Positions 26,324 to 34,796 of a stretch of DNA of 64,000 nt are shown here, piece by piece (positions within the stretch are counted from its first letter, which is position 1; each line of letters begins with the position of its first letter). The DNA is from Psychrobacter sp. UBA3962 (GTDB lineage Bacteria > Pseudomonadota > Gammaproteobacteria > Pseudomonadales > Moraxellaceae): contig NZ_DGDC01000003.1 in the NCBI RefSeq assembly GCF_002385225.1, forward strand, positions 244,499-308,498. The letters are read 5' to 3'. The position numbers and the translations under genes are program-made. Below the pieces are notes generated by a model, which ran no database searches, was not told the DNA's origin, and was given only the letters and a program-made list of their open reading frames with translations.

Positions 26324-27697
26324 TTAGGCTCTGCGAGCAGGCTTCTCTAAGGTGATATTTAGGAAGTGCTCTAAAGAGTCATCCATAATTTTTAGCCAAG
26401 GCTTAGGTAATTCAGGGGCCAAGGTACCGGTTAGAGTAGAACGGTAAGATTTCTCGCGGAAGGTCATGATGCCTTCTTTTTTGTCTTTCTTCCACTGTTT
26501 GAAAATCTCGCCCTGCTTTTCAACCTCAAACTCTGGGTAATCTGTGGCGTTATATAAATCACGGATATAGCTGGCTTGAAAGTCAATTTCGCTGTCAGCA
26601 TCGGTCAGCTTAGCATGACGCTCTAACCACAGTTTTTCATCTTTTTGACGCTCCTCTAAGCTAGGCAATTCAATCTTACCTAGGATGACATCACGAGCGT
26701 ACCAAGCTTGCGCATCAAACATATTAAAGGTGAAGTACTGATCTTGCATGCCTAAATATATAAGCTGTGGGTTAGGCTGCCAGAAGATACCTTTGTATAG
26801 GTTTGCCGGATATAAACAGTTGTGAGTCTGTAGACGAAGCTCATCGGGTAAGAATGGGAAGTGGAATAAATACCCGGTGCACATAATGACCGCATCAAAC
26901 TTTTGGTTGGTGCCGTCTGAGAAATAGGCTTTGTCGTCTTCAAAATGGGTAACTAAAGGTTTTTCAGAGATGCCTTCAGGCCATTCATAGCCAAGAGGCT
27001 GGGTACGATAGCTGATGGTGACTGATTTTGTCCCATATTTATAGCACTGGGTACCGATGTCTTCAGCCGAATAGCTACTGCCAACCAGTAGAATGTCTTG
27101 ACCTTCAAATTCTAAAGCATCACGGAAGTCGTGAGCATGTAGCACCCGTCCAGTATAGTGCTCTAAGCCTTCAAAGTAAGGCATGTTTGGGGTCGAGAAA
27201 TGACCTGTGGCCACGATGACATGATCGAACTCATTGGTTTCTTGTTCGCCTTTTTTGTGATCCATGACCGTGACCGTAAACTTCTTGGTCTCATCATCGA
27301 AGGTCACCCAACGTACAGGACACTCAAAGCGGATGTATTTGTTGATATCTTGTTTTTCTAGACGACCCATAATATAGTCGCGCAGAACTTCGCGAGGAGG
27401 GTAAGAAGGGATGGGGGCGCCAAAGTGTTCTTCGAATGAATAATCGGCAAACTCTAAACACTCTTTTGGGCCGTTTGACCATAGGTAGCGATACATACTT
27501 CCGTGCACAGGCTCACCGTTTTTATCTAAGCCAGTTCTCCAGTTATAGTTCCACATGCCACCTATTGCATTTTGTTTTTCGTAACAGACGATTTCTGGTA
27601 GGTTTTTAACGCCTGCTTTACGAGCAGCTTCAAAAGCTCGCAATTGAGCCAGACCACTAGGACCTGCACCTAATATTGCAATCTTTTTATGACTCAA
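26324..27697 (-). CDS. tmm: Flavin-containing monooxygenase, trimethylamine monooxygenase (Tmm) type
   Basis: NADPH- and FAD-dependent N-oxygenase; bacterial Tmm oxidises trimethylamine to its N-oxide, and the close Methylophaga enzyme also makes indigo from indole. Seen: FAD loop GAGPSG (10-15), GGMWNY, the MYRYLWSNGPKECLEFADYSF block characteristic of the Tmm branch, the FMO signature YTGRVLHAHDF, the NADPH loop LLVGSSYSAED, and MCTGYLFHFPF. Length 457 fits Tmm. The start is TTG with AGGAG six bases upstream and no nearby ATG, which may limit translation. No trimethylamine-oxide demethylase or transporter gene is adjacent, so substrate in vivo is open. Single-gene unit. Confidence 0.82.
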   Translation of the reverse strand: MSHKKIAILGAGPSGLAQLRAFEAARKAGVKNLPEIVCYEKQNAIGGMWNYNWRTGLDKNGEPVHGSMYRYLWSNGPKECLEFADYSFEEHFGAPIPSYPPREVLRDYIMGRLEKQDINKYIRFECPVRWVTFDDETKKFTVTVMDHKKGEQETNEFDHVIVATGHFSTPNMPYFEGLEHYTGRVLHAHDFRDALEFEGQDILLVGSSYSAEDIGTQCYKYGTKSVTISYRTQPLGYEWPEGISEKPLVTHFEDDKAYFSDGTNQKFDAVIMCTGYLFHFPFLPDELRLQTHNCLYPANLYKGIFWQPNPQLIYLGMQDQYFTFNMFDAQAWYARDVILGKIELPSLEERQKDEKLWLERHAKLTDADSEIDFQASYIRDLYNATDYPEFEVEKQGEIFKQWKKDKKEGIMTFREKSYRSTLTGTLAPELPKPWLKIMDDSLEHFLNITLEKPARRA

Positions 27698-27953
27698 AAT
27701 TATCTCCTATATAATTAAAGTTTATTAGTGGGGTTTGTAACCATAACATTTTTGCAACAGTTTTTTTAGGGTAATGACTGCCCAGTTTTGACTTGAGGTC
27801 GAATAAATCTTGAGTTATTTCTGACGACACTTGCTGACGCAAATAAACCAAAGTTAACGATTGTTCTCTTGTTTACTAACTAGAAATTGCTTAACCTGAT
27901 AGCCATACGTAAGGTTAATAATACGAAATAATAAAAAAAGATAAGGCTAAATT

Positions 27954-28613
27954 ATGGAATTACTTTCATTCATCCCTATGACTCTAGCATCGGTCTTAGC
28001 ATCGTTTTCGACAGACAGTGCCAATATAGAAGAGGCGGTTATTAGCACTCATGTCAGTCCGGAAATTGCAGGGGTGTGGGAATTGGATCTTACGGCCGCG
28101 CCTGATTTTGCTTTGCCTAATCCCACCATTAAGAGTCAAGATAATAAAAGCAATGCTAAAAATGAAGATTTAGAAAATCTAATACTGGCCATTCAAGAGT
28201 CCAGTCGCATTGCTTATGAGGCTCAAGCTGCTGCTGATGAAGCAGAGGCTATGAGTGGTTACCAAGAGGGTGATCTTGATAATAGGGTGGATGAAATTAA
28301 CAGCGCTACCCAAAATACGCAGTGCCGTGAGCGTTATAACTTTGGGGCCGATAATGTGGTACTGACCACCAGCGGTGAGGAGTGGACCTATGGTAAGTAT
28401 GTGTATCACCATCAAGAAGAGGGCCTACCCATTATTGCCATTACCACCACTTATGATAATAATGAACCTGATTGCTCGGGCATGCAGGTTGATCAAAAGG
28501 GTGAATCTATCATTGCCTACGTTGATTATCAGCCTGAAAAAAATAAAATGCGTTGGTGTATCGATGGAGAAGGGGATAACTGTTTCTTAACTTTTAGACA
28601 GTTACTGCCTTAG
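27954..28613 (+). CDS. Uncharacterised protein with a helical middle and four-cysteine C-terminal domain
   Basis: I do not recognise this 219-residue protein. Its N-terminus is hydrophobic (residues 2-18) but lacks basic residues, so export is uncertain. There follows a short GVWELD motif as seen in lipocalin-like folds, an Ala/Glu-rich segment likely to be helical (about 70-100), and a C-terminal domain with strand-like stretches and Cys124, Cys174, Cys202 and Cys210, which could form two disulphides if the protein is periplasmic. RBS AAGG lies eight bases before the ATG. It is flanked by a divergent FMO gene and the PIF1-like helicase with 250-base gaps on both sides, so context gives no clue. 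Confidence 0.7.
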   Translation: MELLSFIPMTLASVLASFSTDSANIEEAVISTHVSPEIAGVWELDLTAAPDFALPNPTIKSQDNKSNAKNEDLENLILAIQESSRIAYEAQAAADEAEAMSGYQEGDLDNRVDEINSATQNTQCRERYNFGADNVVLTTSGEEWTYGKYVYHHQEEGLPIIAITTTYDNNEPDCSGMQVDQKGESIIAYVDYQPEKNKMRWCIDGEGDNCFLTFRQLLP

Positions 28614-28868
28614 TAAATGCCAATCTAGTAAGCCAGCCTATGAAGCTTATCAGGTTAGTGTTATAAGCTTTATGACGATTTAAAGATTTGGCTTTATAGC
28701 TTGTACTTTAGACTTAGTGCTTTAAAATGGGCTTTTCCCTAAAAACTATCATTGACTACTAGGCCCTTATAACTAGCCTTTGGCGCTATATGGTGTCGGC
28801 GAATTCCTCACTTTTACGAGGGAGGTCAAGTAGAAATATTTTATACTCCATAATATAAGATCGTACTC

Positions 28869-30872
28869 ATGAAACAAGCGACCGCACTCGATATTTTAAA
28901 AACCGGAAAAAATGTATTCTTGACAGGTTCTGCAGGCTCCGGAAAAACCTATACGCTAAATGAGTACATCCATTATCTACGCGCCCGACGTGTGCCAGTA
29001 GCCACGACAGCGAGTACTGGTATTGCTGCCACCCACATGAACGGCATCACCATTCACAGCTGGTCGGGTATTGGTATTAAAGATGAGCTAAGTGAGCGAG
29101 ATCTTGCCAACTTATCACGTAAGAAGATTCTAAAAGACCGCTTGAGAGAGACAGCGGTGCTTATCATAGATGAAATCTCCATGCTGCATGCCAAGCAATT
29201 GAATGCGGTCAATCAAGTGTTAAAACACATGCGTCAGAGCGAAGAGCCTTTTGGCGGTATTCAGCTGGTGGTCGCGGGAGACTTCTTTCAGTTACCTCCT
29301 GTGGGCAATCGCGGTGAGACCAATCGTGAAAAGTTCGCCTTCATGTCTGAGGCTTGGTTAGAGGCTGGGTTTAAAATTTGCTATCTGAGTGAGCAGCATC
29401 GTCAAAATACTGATGAAGAAGAAAGTAACATTAGTCTTGATAATATCTTGAATCAAATACGAGGTGAGGAAGGGGTAAGCTTTGAAGCCATTGAAGCTCT
29501 ACAAAACACCTTTTACCAAGATGTGGATATCAATAGAACTCGACTATTCACCCACAACGTCAACGTCAATAAGATTAATGAGCATGAGCTGGCCTTATTA
29601 AACGGAGAGACGGTTACCTATAATGCGATAGCTCACGGGGATAATAAGCTGGTCGAAACCCTTAAGAAGTCAGTACGCACTAGTGATGAGCTGACCTTAA
29701 AGGTGGGCGCTAAAGTTATGTTTATCAAAAATAATAACGAGCTTGGCGTCTCTAACGGTACCATGGGGGAGTTGGTAGGATTTACCACCATAAAGCCGTT
29801 GAAATCTAGCAATGATCATAGCGCCATAAGTGATGATTCAGAATCTGATGACCTAGAAGTTGAGACTACGGATATTGATAATGAAGAAACAGACGAGACG
29901 ATAGTTGCGATCGATGGCGAGGAAGAGTCAGAGAGCACGGCTTTGGTTTCTACAGATCGTTATCCGGTTATTAAGCTCAACAATGGCCGGCAAGTTATCG
30001 CTGAGGGAGAGGAGTGGGTAGTAGAGGATGAAAATGGCGAGATTTTAGCCAGCTATACCCAAATACCCCTAACACTGGCTTGGGCGATTACTATTCATAA
30101 GTCTCAAGGGATGACCCTAGATGCCGCTGAAATTGATTTGTCTAAGACTTTTGAGCTGGGCCAAGGCTATGTAGCCCTGTCCCGTCTTAAATCTTTAGAA
30201 GGGTTGAAACTGTTGGGTATGAATGACCTAAGTTTACGCTTAGACCCTCTGGCTCGAGGAGCAGATGCAAGGTTTAAAGTTCTCTCTTCCGAGGCTGAGC
30301 AAACCTTTGAGAAGATTAAAGTAGAAGTGTTAGAAGAGTCACATGAGCGATTTGTCTTGGTATCAGGTGGTACTTTGAATAAAGCTTATATTGAAGCTTT
30401 TGAGAAGAGTTTGAAAAGCCGCAAAAAGAAACAAGCTCAAATGCTGACACAAAAAGACAAATTGAGTAATCAGTTAAATGATCACTCAGACAGTACCTTA
30501 ATGGCTACCAAGTTATTGTTAGAGGAGAGCTTAACCATTGCTGAGATTGCTGAAGCTAGAGGTCTGGCTCAGGCGACCATTATGGGACATGTAGCCCGCT
30601 TAAAGCGTCAATATCCAGAGCTAAACTGTGAGCACTTACGTCCTGATGTGCTGACCTTAGATAAAGTGAGTGAGGCTGTAGAAGCGATTATAGCCGCGGC
30701 TGATCCTAATGACTTTCAAGAAGGTTCTGAAGACAGTAGCGCTACTGCTGACAGCAAGCAGGGTATCAATCCGTTTAGTAAAGACAGAATTAAGCTTCGT
30801 CCTATCTATGAATATTTAAAAGAGCAAATAGACTATAATACTATTCGCCTGGCTCTAATTTTCATTGATTAA
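28869..30872 (+). CDS. PIF1-like superfamily 1 DNA helicase with C-terminal helix-turn-helix
   Basis: ATP-dependent 5'-3' helicase of the PIF1/RecD branch. Seen: Walker A GSAGSGKT (20-27), STGIAATHMNG, Walker B LIIDEISML, GDFFQLPPV, LSEQHRQ, and motifs V-VI in ITIHKSQGMTLD / YVALSRLKSLEGL. Between the two halves of domain 2 lies an acidic insert of about 45 residues (near 315-360). The C-terminal part carries a helix-turn-helix (LTIAEIAEARGLAQATIMGHVARL), as in the HTH_40 domains attached to some RecQ and PIF1 proteins. PIF1 enzymes act at replication forks and on G-quadruplexes; here that is inference. It stands alone, with the Epd-like gene 57 bases downstream. Confidence 0.87.
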   Translation: MKQATALDILKTGKNVFLTGSAGSGKTYTLNEYIHYLRARRVPVATTASTGIAATHMNGITIHSWSGIGIKDELSERDLANLSRKKILKDRLRETAVLIIDEISMLHAKQLNAVNQVLKHMRQSEEPFGGIQLVVAGDFFQLPPVGNRGETNREKFAFMSEAWLEAGFKICYLSEQHRQNTDEEESNISLDNILNQIRGEEGVSFEAIEALQNTFYQDVDINRTRLFTHNVNVNKINEHELALLNGETVTYNAIAHGDNKLVETLKKSVRTSDELTLKVGAKVMFIKNNNELGVSNGTMGELVGFTTIKPLKSSNDHSAISDDSESDDLEVETTDIDNEETDETIVAIDGEEESESTALVSTDRYPVIKLNNGRQVIAEGEEWVVEDENGEILASYTQIPLTLAWAITIHKSQGMTLDAAEIDLSKTFELGQGYVALSRLKSLEGLKLLGMNDLSLRLDPLARGADARFKVLSSEAEQTFEKIKVEVLEESHERFVLVSGGTLNKAYIEAFEKSLKSRKKKQAQMLTQKDKLSNQLNDHSDSTLMATKLLLEESLTIAEIAEARGLAQATIMGHVARLKRQYPELNCEHLRPDVLTLDKVSEAVEAIIAAADPNDFQEGSEDSSATADSKQGINPFSKDRIKLRPIYEYLKEQIDYNTIRLALIFID

Positions 30873-30929
30873 TCCTCAATATTTCATGGCTTTGTTGTTT
30901 TGTTTACTTCTTAATTTTAAGTAGCTTCT

Positions 30930-32033
30930 ATGTCATTTTCTGCAGTATCAGCGGTTAACCTTACTAATAAAAAAGCGCCTTTGCGTGTCGCCATCAATGG
31001 CTTTGGACGTATTGGGCGTAATGTGCTTCGGGCTCTAATTGAGCGTTTTGAAGTGCTAGGTACCTTGGTGCATATTGTGGCCATTAATGATATTGCAGAT
31101 GCCGATACCTTGCTGCATTTACTGAAGTTTGACAGTACCCATGGCAGACTCAGTAGGCTAGGGGTAGAAGCAAGCATACAGTCAACTGAGTCAGGTACGG
31201 CTCAACTGTGTCTAACGAAAGAGGGTGAAACCTACTGCATAGATTTACTGGGGCTATCGGCTCCAGAACAGCTGCCTTGGCAAGCTTTGAAGGTGGATGT
31301 GGTGCTTGAGTGTACCGGTCATTTTAGATCTTATGAGGATGCCAGTCGTCACCTTAGTGCCGGTGCCAAGCAAGTTATCATTGGCGCTGCTCCCTTTGAT
31401 AAAGTCGATGCCAGCATCGTCATGGGCGTCAATGATGATTTATTGACGCGAAATCTGCCTATTATCTCCAGTGTCTCCTGTACCACACAGGCACTGGTAC
31501 CGCTGATTTATGTGCTGGATAAGGCCTTTGGCACTCAGTCAGTGATGATGACCGAGATTCATGCGGTAACTGCTGACCAAAATGTGCTAGACCAACCGCA
31601 CCGAGACAAGCGTAGAGCGCGAGCCTCAGGGCACAATATCATTCCCACTACTTCCAGTAGTATCGCTGCCACAGAGCGCACCTTGCCCAATATGCTGGGA
31701 AAAATTAATGGGCACTCAATTAGAGTGCCGACCATTGATGTGGCCGCAATCGATGTGAATTTCATTTTTGAGAAGCAGGTGACCTTAGAGCAAGTTAGAG
31801 AGGTGTTAAAAGCCGCCTGTGAGCCAGACAGCTCTCTTTATGGCATTATGGGTTATACCGACCTGCCATTGGTCTCTAGTGACTTTATACACCAGCCTGA
31901 GTCGCTCATTGTAGATGGTCAGCAGTTGATGCAAGTCGGATCGCAGGTGAAAGTGTTTGCTTGGTATGACAATGAGTGGGGTTATGCCAATAGACTGCTA
32001 GATATGTGTCTGTACTTACATCAAGCTAAATAA
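30930..32033 (+). CDS. epd: GAPDH-family dehydrogenase, probably erythrose-4-phosphate dehydrogenase
   Basis: NAD-dependent aldehyde dehydrogenase of the GapA/Epd family. Seen: NAD loop INGFGRIGRN, catalytic Cys184 (in SVSCTTQ) and His211 (in EIHAVTADQ), and a C-terminal WYDNEWGYANRLLD. Features such as LPWQALKVDVVLEC, YTDLPLVSSDFIHQPESLIVDG and the RRARASGHNIIP loop lean to Epd, which starts pyridoxal-phosphate synthesis, over glycolytic GapA. The usual Asn after CTT is Gln here. About 15 extra residues precede the NAD fold. A second gap gene elsewhere would support the Epd call; GapA cannot be ruled out. Follows the helicase by 57 bases and may share its transcript. Confidence 0.75.
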   Translation: MSFSAVSAVNLTNKKAPLRVAINGFGRIGRNVLRALIERFEVLGTLVHIVAINDIADADTLLHLLKFDSTHGRLSRLGVEASIQSTESGTAQLCLTKEGETYCIDLLGLSAPEQLPWQALKVDVVLECTGHFRSYEDASRHLSAGAKQVIIGAAPFDKVDASIVMGVNDDLLTRNLPIISSVSCTTQALVPLIYVLDKAFGTQSVMMTEIHAVTADQNVLDQPHRDKRRARASGHNIIPTTSSSIAATERTLPNMLGKINGHSIRVPTIDVAAIDVNFIFEKQVTLEQVREVLKAACEPDSSLYGIMGYTDLPLVSSDFIHQPESLIVDGQQLMQVGSQVKVFAWYDNEWGYANRLLDMCLYLHQAK

Positions 32034-32138
32034 CCATCAGGCTAAATAGCAGACGAAATAGGGTAGGGTTCACGTTTGCTTAAGGTGTAAAGATGAAACG
32101 TTCTATAATTACAATGATTGCTAAAATCTAGACCATAA

Positions 32139-32172
32139 AAAAGGGCCAACTTATCACTAAGTTGGCCCTTTT
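32139..32172 (-). terminator. Terminator of tRNA-Ser copy 1
   Basis: Fifteen-base arms (core GGGCCAACTTA / TAAGTTGGCCC) with loop TCAC; on the minus strand it follows the tRNA and ends in a T-run. It also lies after the Epd-like gene and may stop that gene too. Confidence 0.85.
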
Positions 32173-32178
32173 AATATC

Positions 32179-32269
32179 TGGCGGAGTCGGAGAGATTCGA
32201 ACTCTCGAAGGGCTATGAACCCTTGCCGGTTTTCAAGACCGGTGCATTCAACCGCTCTGCCACGACTCC
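32179..32269 (-). tRNA. tRNA-Ser (anticodon UGA), copy 1
   Basis: Minus-strand 91-base tRNA with encoded CCA: acceptor GGAGTCG pairing with CGACTCC, discriminator G, long variable arm, TTCGAAT T-loop, and anticodon TGA in GGTCTTGAAAACC. A promoter (TTGCAT, 16 bases, TATAAT) precedes it. The tRNA sequence is the same in copy 2. Confidence 0.97.
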
Positions 32270-32281
32270 AATAGGTTGACT

Positions 32282-32309
32282 ATTATAAGCATTTTTCGAA
32301 TGAATGCAA
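32282..32309 (-). promoter_or_regulatory. Promoter of tRNA-Ser copy 1
   Basis: On the minus strand: -35 TTGCAT, 16-base spacer, -10 TATAAT, twelve bases before the mature 5' end. Confidence 0.7.
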
Positions 32310-32384
32310 GGGCAACAGACCCAGAATTTTAATAAAAATTTATTATGGTTTATAGGGAGCTCATCACCCAAATCTTGGGCATAA

Positions 32385-32416
32385 AAAAAGCCAACTTATT
32401 GCTAAGTTGGCTTTTT
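32385..32416 (-). terminator. Terminator of tRNA-Ser copy 2
   Basis: Arms with core AAGCCAACTTA / TAAGTTGGCTT, loop TTGC, clearly related to the copy 1 terminator, with flanking A/T runs. Confidence 0.85.
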
Positions 32417-32422
32417 AATATC

Positions 32423-32513
32423 TGGCGGAGTCGGAGAGATTCGAACTCTCGAAGGGCTATGAACCCTTGCCGGTTTTCAAGACCGGTGCATTCAACCGCT
32501 CTGCCACGACTCC
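32423..32513 (-). tRNA. tRNA-Ser (anticodon UGA), copy 2
   Basis: Same 91-base sequence as copy 1, 244 bases upstream on the minus strand, with its own promoter and terminator. The tRNA and the terminator are duplicated as one unit, whereas the sequence between differs more. Confidence 0.97.
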
Positions 32514-32524
32514 GTAGGTGCAGT

Positions 32525-32552
32525 ATTATAGAGGGTTTGAATTTGATTGCAA
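32525..32552 (-). promoter_or_regulatory. Promoter of tRNA-Ser copy 2
   Basis: Minus strand: -35 TTGCAA, 16-base spacer, -10 TATAAT, eleven bases before the mature 5' end. Confidence 0.7.
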
Positions 32553-32586
32553 GTGTTATTTTTGATTTATCACAAAAAAATAATTT

Positions 32587-32934
32587 TTACTTGTTATTTT
32601 TAGGCTCAAGCTGTTCTTCTAATAAGCCTTTGGTTGCAAAACTGCTGTGGGTATCAATAATCGCCTTTTCAATAATTGAAGCACTTACTCCATTGGCACG
32701 AAGTTTTTCGATGAAGACTTCATCATCGGCTAGGGTATAACCATCATTATCACGGTCTAAACCCTGGCGAATATATAAACGAATCAAACCCTGGATACGC
32801 TTAAAGCCATGCTCTTCTGCGGTCTCTTTTAGCAGCCTGATCATCTCTTCGGATAATCTGATGCTAATTGGACGGGTAATCTTTTGCGGATGGTCAGAGA
32901 ACTTATTACGAATATGTGGAGGAATCATAGCCAT
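32587..32934 (-). CDS. Ribbon-helix-helix (CopG/Arc-like) DNA-binding protein
   Basis: A 115-residue protein. Residues about 20-60 show the ribbon-helix-helix pattern: a short strand (RPISIRLS), a helix (EEMIRLLKETAEEHG), a turn and a second helix (RIQGLIRLYIRQGL). Such proteins bind DNA as dimers and often act as repressors or antitoxins. No toxin-like partner gene is beside it: it lies alone between the tRNA-Ser and tRNA-Asn pairs, so an antitoxin role is unsupported. The C-terminal half (DEVFIEKLRANGVSASIIEKAI) is helical and of unknown role. The ribosome binding site is weak; an alternative ATG is two codons in. Targets unknown. Confidence 0.7.
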   Translation of the reverse strand: MAMIPPHIRNKFSDHPQKITRPISIRLSEEMIRLLKETAEEHGFKRIQGLIRLYIRQGLDRDNDGYTLADDEVFIEKLRANGVSASIIEKAIIDTHSSFATKGLLEEQLEPKNNK

Positions 32935-33032
32935 GTCATTTCTTATAGTAAATTTGAGTCAATTGAATAAATTATAAACTAACACAATCTGTCAGTCTTA
33001 ACTACCTAAGGTGACAGGTTTTAGGGCATAAA

Positions 33033-33063
33033 AAAAAGTCCTAATCAATGATTAGGACTTTTT
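33033..33063 (-). terminator. Terminator of tRNA-Asn copy 1
   Basis: Stem with core GTCCTAATC / GATTAGGAC, 3-base loop, and a T-run on the minus strand after the tRNA. Confidence 0.85.
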
Positions 33064-33109
33064 ATAAGATTTTAAATTGATTTATAAGTCTTTAAAATCT
33101 TTTAGAATT

Positions 33110-33185
33110 TGGCTCCCTAACCTGGGCTCGAACCAGGGACACACGGATTAACAGTCCGATGCTCTACCAACTGAGCTATTAGGGA
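33110..33185 (-). tRNA. tRNA-Asn (anticodon GUU), copy 1
   Basis: Minus-strand 76-base tRNA with encoded CCA: acceptor TCCCTAA with TTAGGGA, discriminator G, D-arm GCTCAGTTGGTAGAGC, anticodon GTT in GGACTGTTAATCC, and T-loop GGTTCGAGCC. Promoter and terminator flank it. Confidence 0.97.
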
Positions 33186-33610
33186 AGAACTTGTTTGACG
33201 CCTATGTTTTGCAAGGGGTCTTAACTAAGTGATGCGTATTCTAGGCAATCTTCGGATGGGTGTCAAGCCTTAAAGTCAAAAAAAATGCAAAATCTTCTAT
33301 TTTTTTGATTTTATCCTCAAAATTAGGGGTTATTGCTTGATTTAACAAAGATTTTTGACCAATTTGGTATCGCTGTCTCAATAATAGCAAAAGAGAAATC
33401 ACTTAAAAGATTAATCTAAACAAAGATTGCGCTGAATAAAAACCATCTCACTCGCCAAGCTAAATAAATGACTTCATAATTAATAAAGTGGCTGAATAAC
33501 ATAGCCAGGGTATTGCACTTAAATTAGGAGTGCTTTAAAGAAAGCAATTTGTTTAAAAAGCAATCTGGTTTTACAACAGCTCGAATTGTGGCCAAGACTA
33601 AATTCGGCAC
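33186..33610. other. Spacer between the tRNA-Asn copies
   Basis: Holds the copy 1 promoter near its start; the remainder is AT-rich and I see no gene, repeat or RNA fold in it. Confidence 0.4.
33238..33266 (-). promoter_or_regulatory. Promoter of tRNA-Asn copy 1
   Basis: Minus strand: -35 TTGACA, 17-base spacer, -10 TAGAAT, then a discriminator beginning ACGCATC. A perfect -35 and optimal spacing. Confidence 0.8.
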
Positions 33611-33645
33611 AAAAAAAAGTCCCTATCTATTAAGATAAGGACTTT
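33611..33645 (-). terminator. Terminator of tRNA-Asn copy 2
   Basis: Stem AAAGTCC-C-TATCT with AGATA-A-GGACTTT (one mismatch), loop ATTA, with eight T following on the minus strand. Confidence 0.75.
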
Positions 33646-33715
33646 GGCATATGCCATAAAAGTATTGCTTGGTAGCAATGTAGCATGAGGTAAAATAAAG
33701 AGTCATGCTAGAATT

Positions 33716-33791
33716 TGGCTCCCTAACCTGGGCTCGAACCAGGGACACACGGATTAACAGTCCGATGCTCTACCAACTGAGCTATTAGGGA
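33716..33791 (-). tRNA. tRNA-Asn (anticodon GUU), copy 2
   Basis: Same 76-base sequence as copy 1, located 606 bases upstream on the minus strand, with its own promoter and terminator. Confidence 0.97.
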
Positions 33792-33843
33792 ATAGCTAGG
33801 TTAACGCGCTTATGTGTTAAGCTGTTTGCGTTAAGTGGGGCGT

Positions 33844-33871
33844 ATTCTATCAAATATTTTTTATCCGTCAA
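33844..33871 (-). promoter_or_regulatory. Promoter of tRNA-Asn copy 2
   Basis: Minus strand: -35 TTGACG, 16-base spacer, -10 TAGAAT, then the GC-rich discriminator ACGCCCC, which suggests stringent control. Confidence 0.75.
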
Positions 33872-34134
33872 GCCTTTTTTGAAAAAAAATTGAAAATTTA
33901 TCAAATTTTATCGATTTTGACGGTTTTTGGACTTTTTAGCTATAAATTAGCAGGTTTTGATTGCGGTAAAGCAGTTTTAGGTGCTCTGTCTGTATACAGC
34001 CTAGTATAGCAGATAAGCCGCGACAGTCAGTAGAGTTTAGCCTCAGTTTTGATAAAGTAGTATACTTGAAAGCATAAAGTGCGGTAAATCAATAGAGCCT
34101 TACCCCATATTTTTCGTTTATATATAGGAAGATT

Positions 34135-34704
34135 ATGTCACAAATTAATACCTCAACCAGTTCAGTTAGAGCTCCTGTAAAAAATGAGTTATACATGTCA
34201 GTATTAATGACACCAGATATGGCTAACTTTATTGGCAATGTGCATGGGGGTGATTTACTCAAGATGCTCGATCAGGTGGCTTACGCTTGTGCTAGCCGTT
34301 ACAGTGGCGGTTATGTTGTGACTTTATCTGTGGATCAGGTCATGTTTTTAGAGCCTATTTATGTGGGTGAGTTGGTTACTTTCGCCGCCAGTATTAACCA
34401 TGTGGGCAGAACTTCGATGGAGGTGGGCATTCGAGTAGAAGCTGAAAATATCCAGCAGCGTACTGTACGTCATACCAACAGCTGTTATTTCACTATGGTT
34501 GCAGTTGATGAGAACGGTAAGCCAACCCCTGTACCGCCGCTAGAGATTAAGAATGAGCTAATGCAGTGTCGATTTGAGGCAGCGGAACAGCGAAAAAAGA
34601 TGCGCATGCAACAATCCAATCGTCCCAGTTGTGAAGCTCATAAATCGCCCAACGAAGAGTTAACAGGGGCTCATAAACCTAGTGATGATTTAAAGGACGA
34701 GTAA
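34135..34704 (+). CDS. Hotdog-fold acyl-CoA thioesterase (YciA-like)
   Basis: Hydrolyses acyl-CoA thioesters in the cytosol. Seen: one hotdog domain (about 18-130) with the family block NFIGNVHGGDLLKMLDQVAYACASRY, holding the catalytic Asp of this branch, followed by VDQVMFLEPIYVGELVTFAA. After the fold a Lys/Gln-rich, then acidic tail (about 145-189) has no assigned role. AGGAAG sits just before the ATG. Chain-length preference cannot be read from sequence. It appears monocistronic, 92 bases before the DUF2059 pair. Confidence 0.87.
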   Translation: MSQINTSTSSVRAPVKNELYMSVLMTPDMANFIGNVHGGDLLKMLDQVAYACASRYSGGYVVTLSVDQVMFLEPIYVGELVTFAASINHVGRTSMEVGIRVEAENIQQRTVRHTNSCYFTMVAVDENGKPTPVPPLEIKNELMQCRFEAAEQRKKMRMQQSNRPSCEAHKSPNEELTGAHKPSDDLKDE

Positions 34705-34796
34705 GGTGTTGAGTAGTAGTCATTGCCTGATGCTTTTTAAAATCTAAAACAATCCAAAGGTATTACTTAATTACTAAAAGGTACAACGAGGTATTT

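Noticed and set aside
32345..32740. 131-codon plus-strand frame
   Set aside because: Runs through a tRNA-Ser gene, its terminator and the ribbon-helix-helix gene on the other strand.
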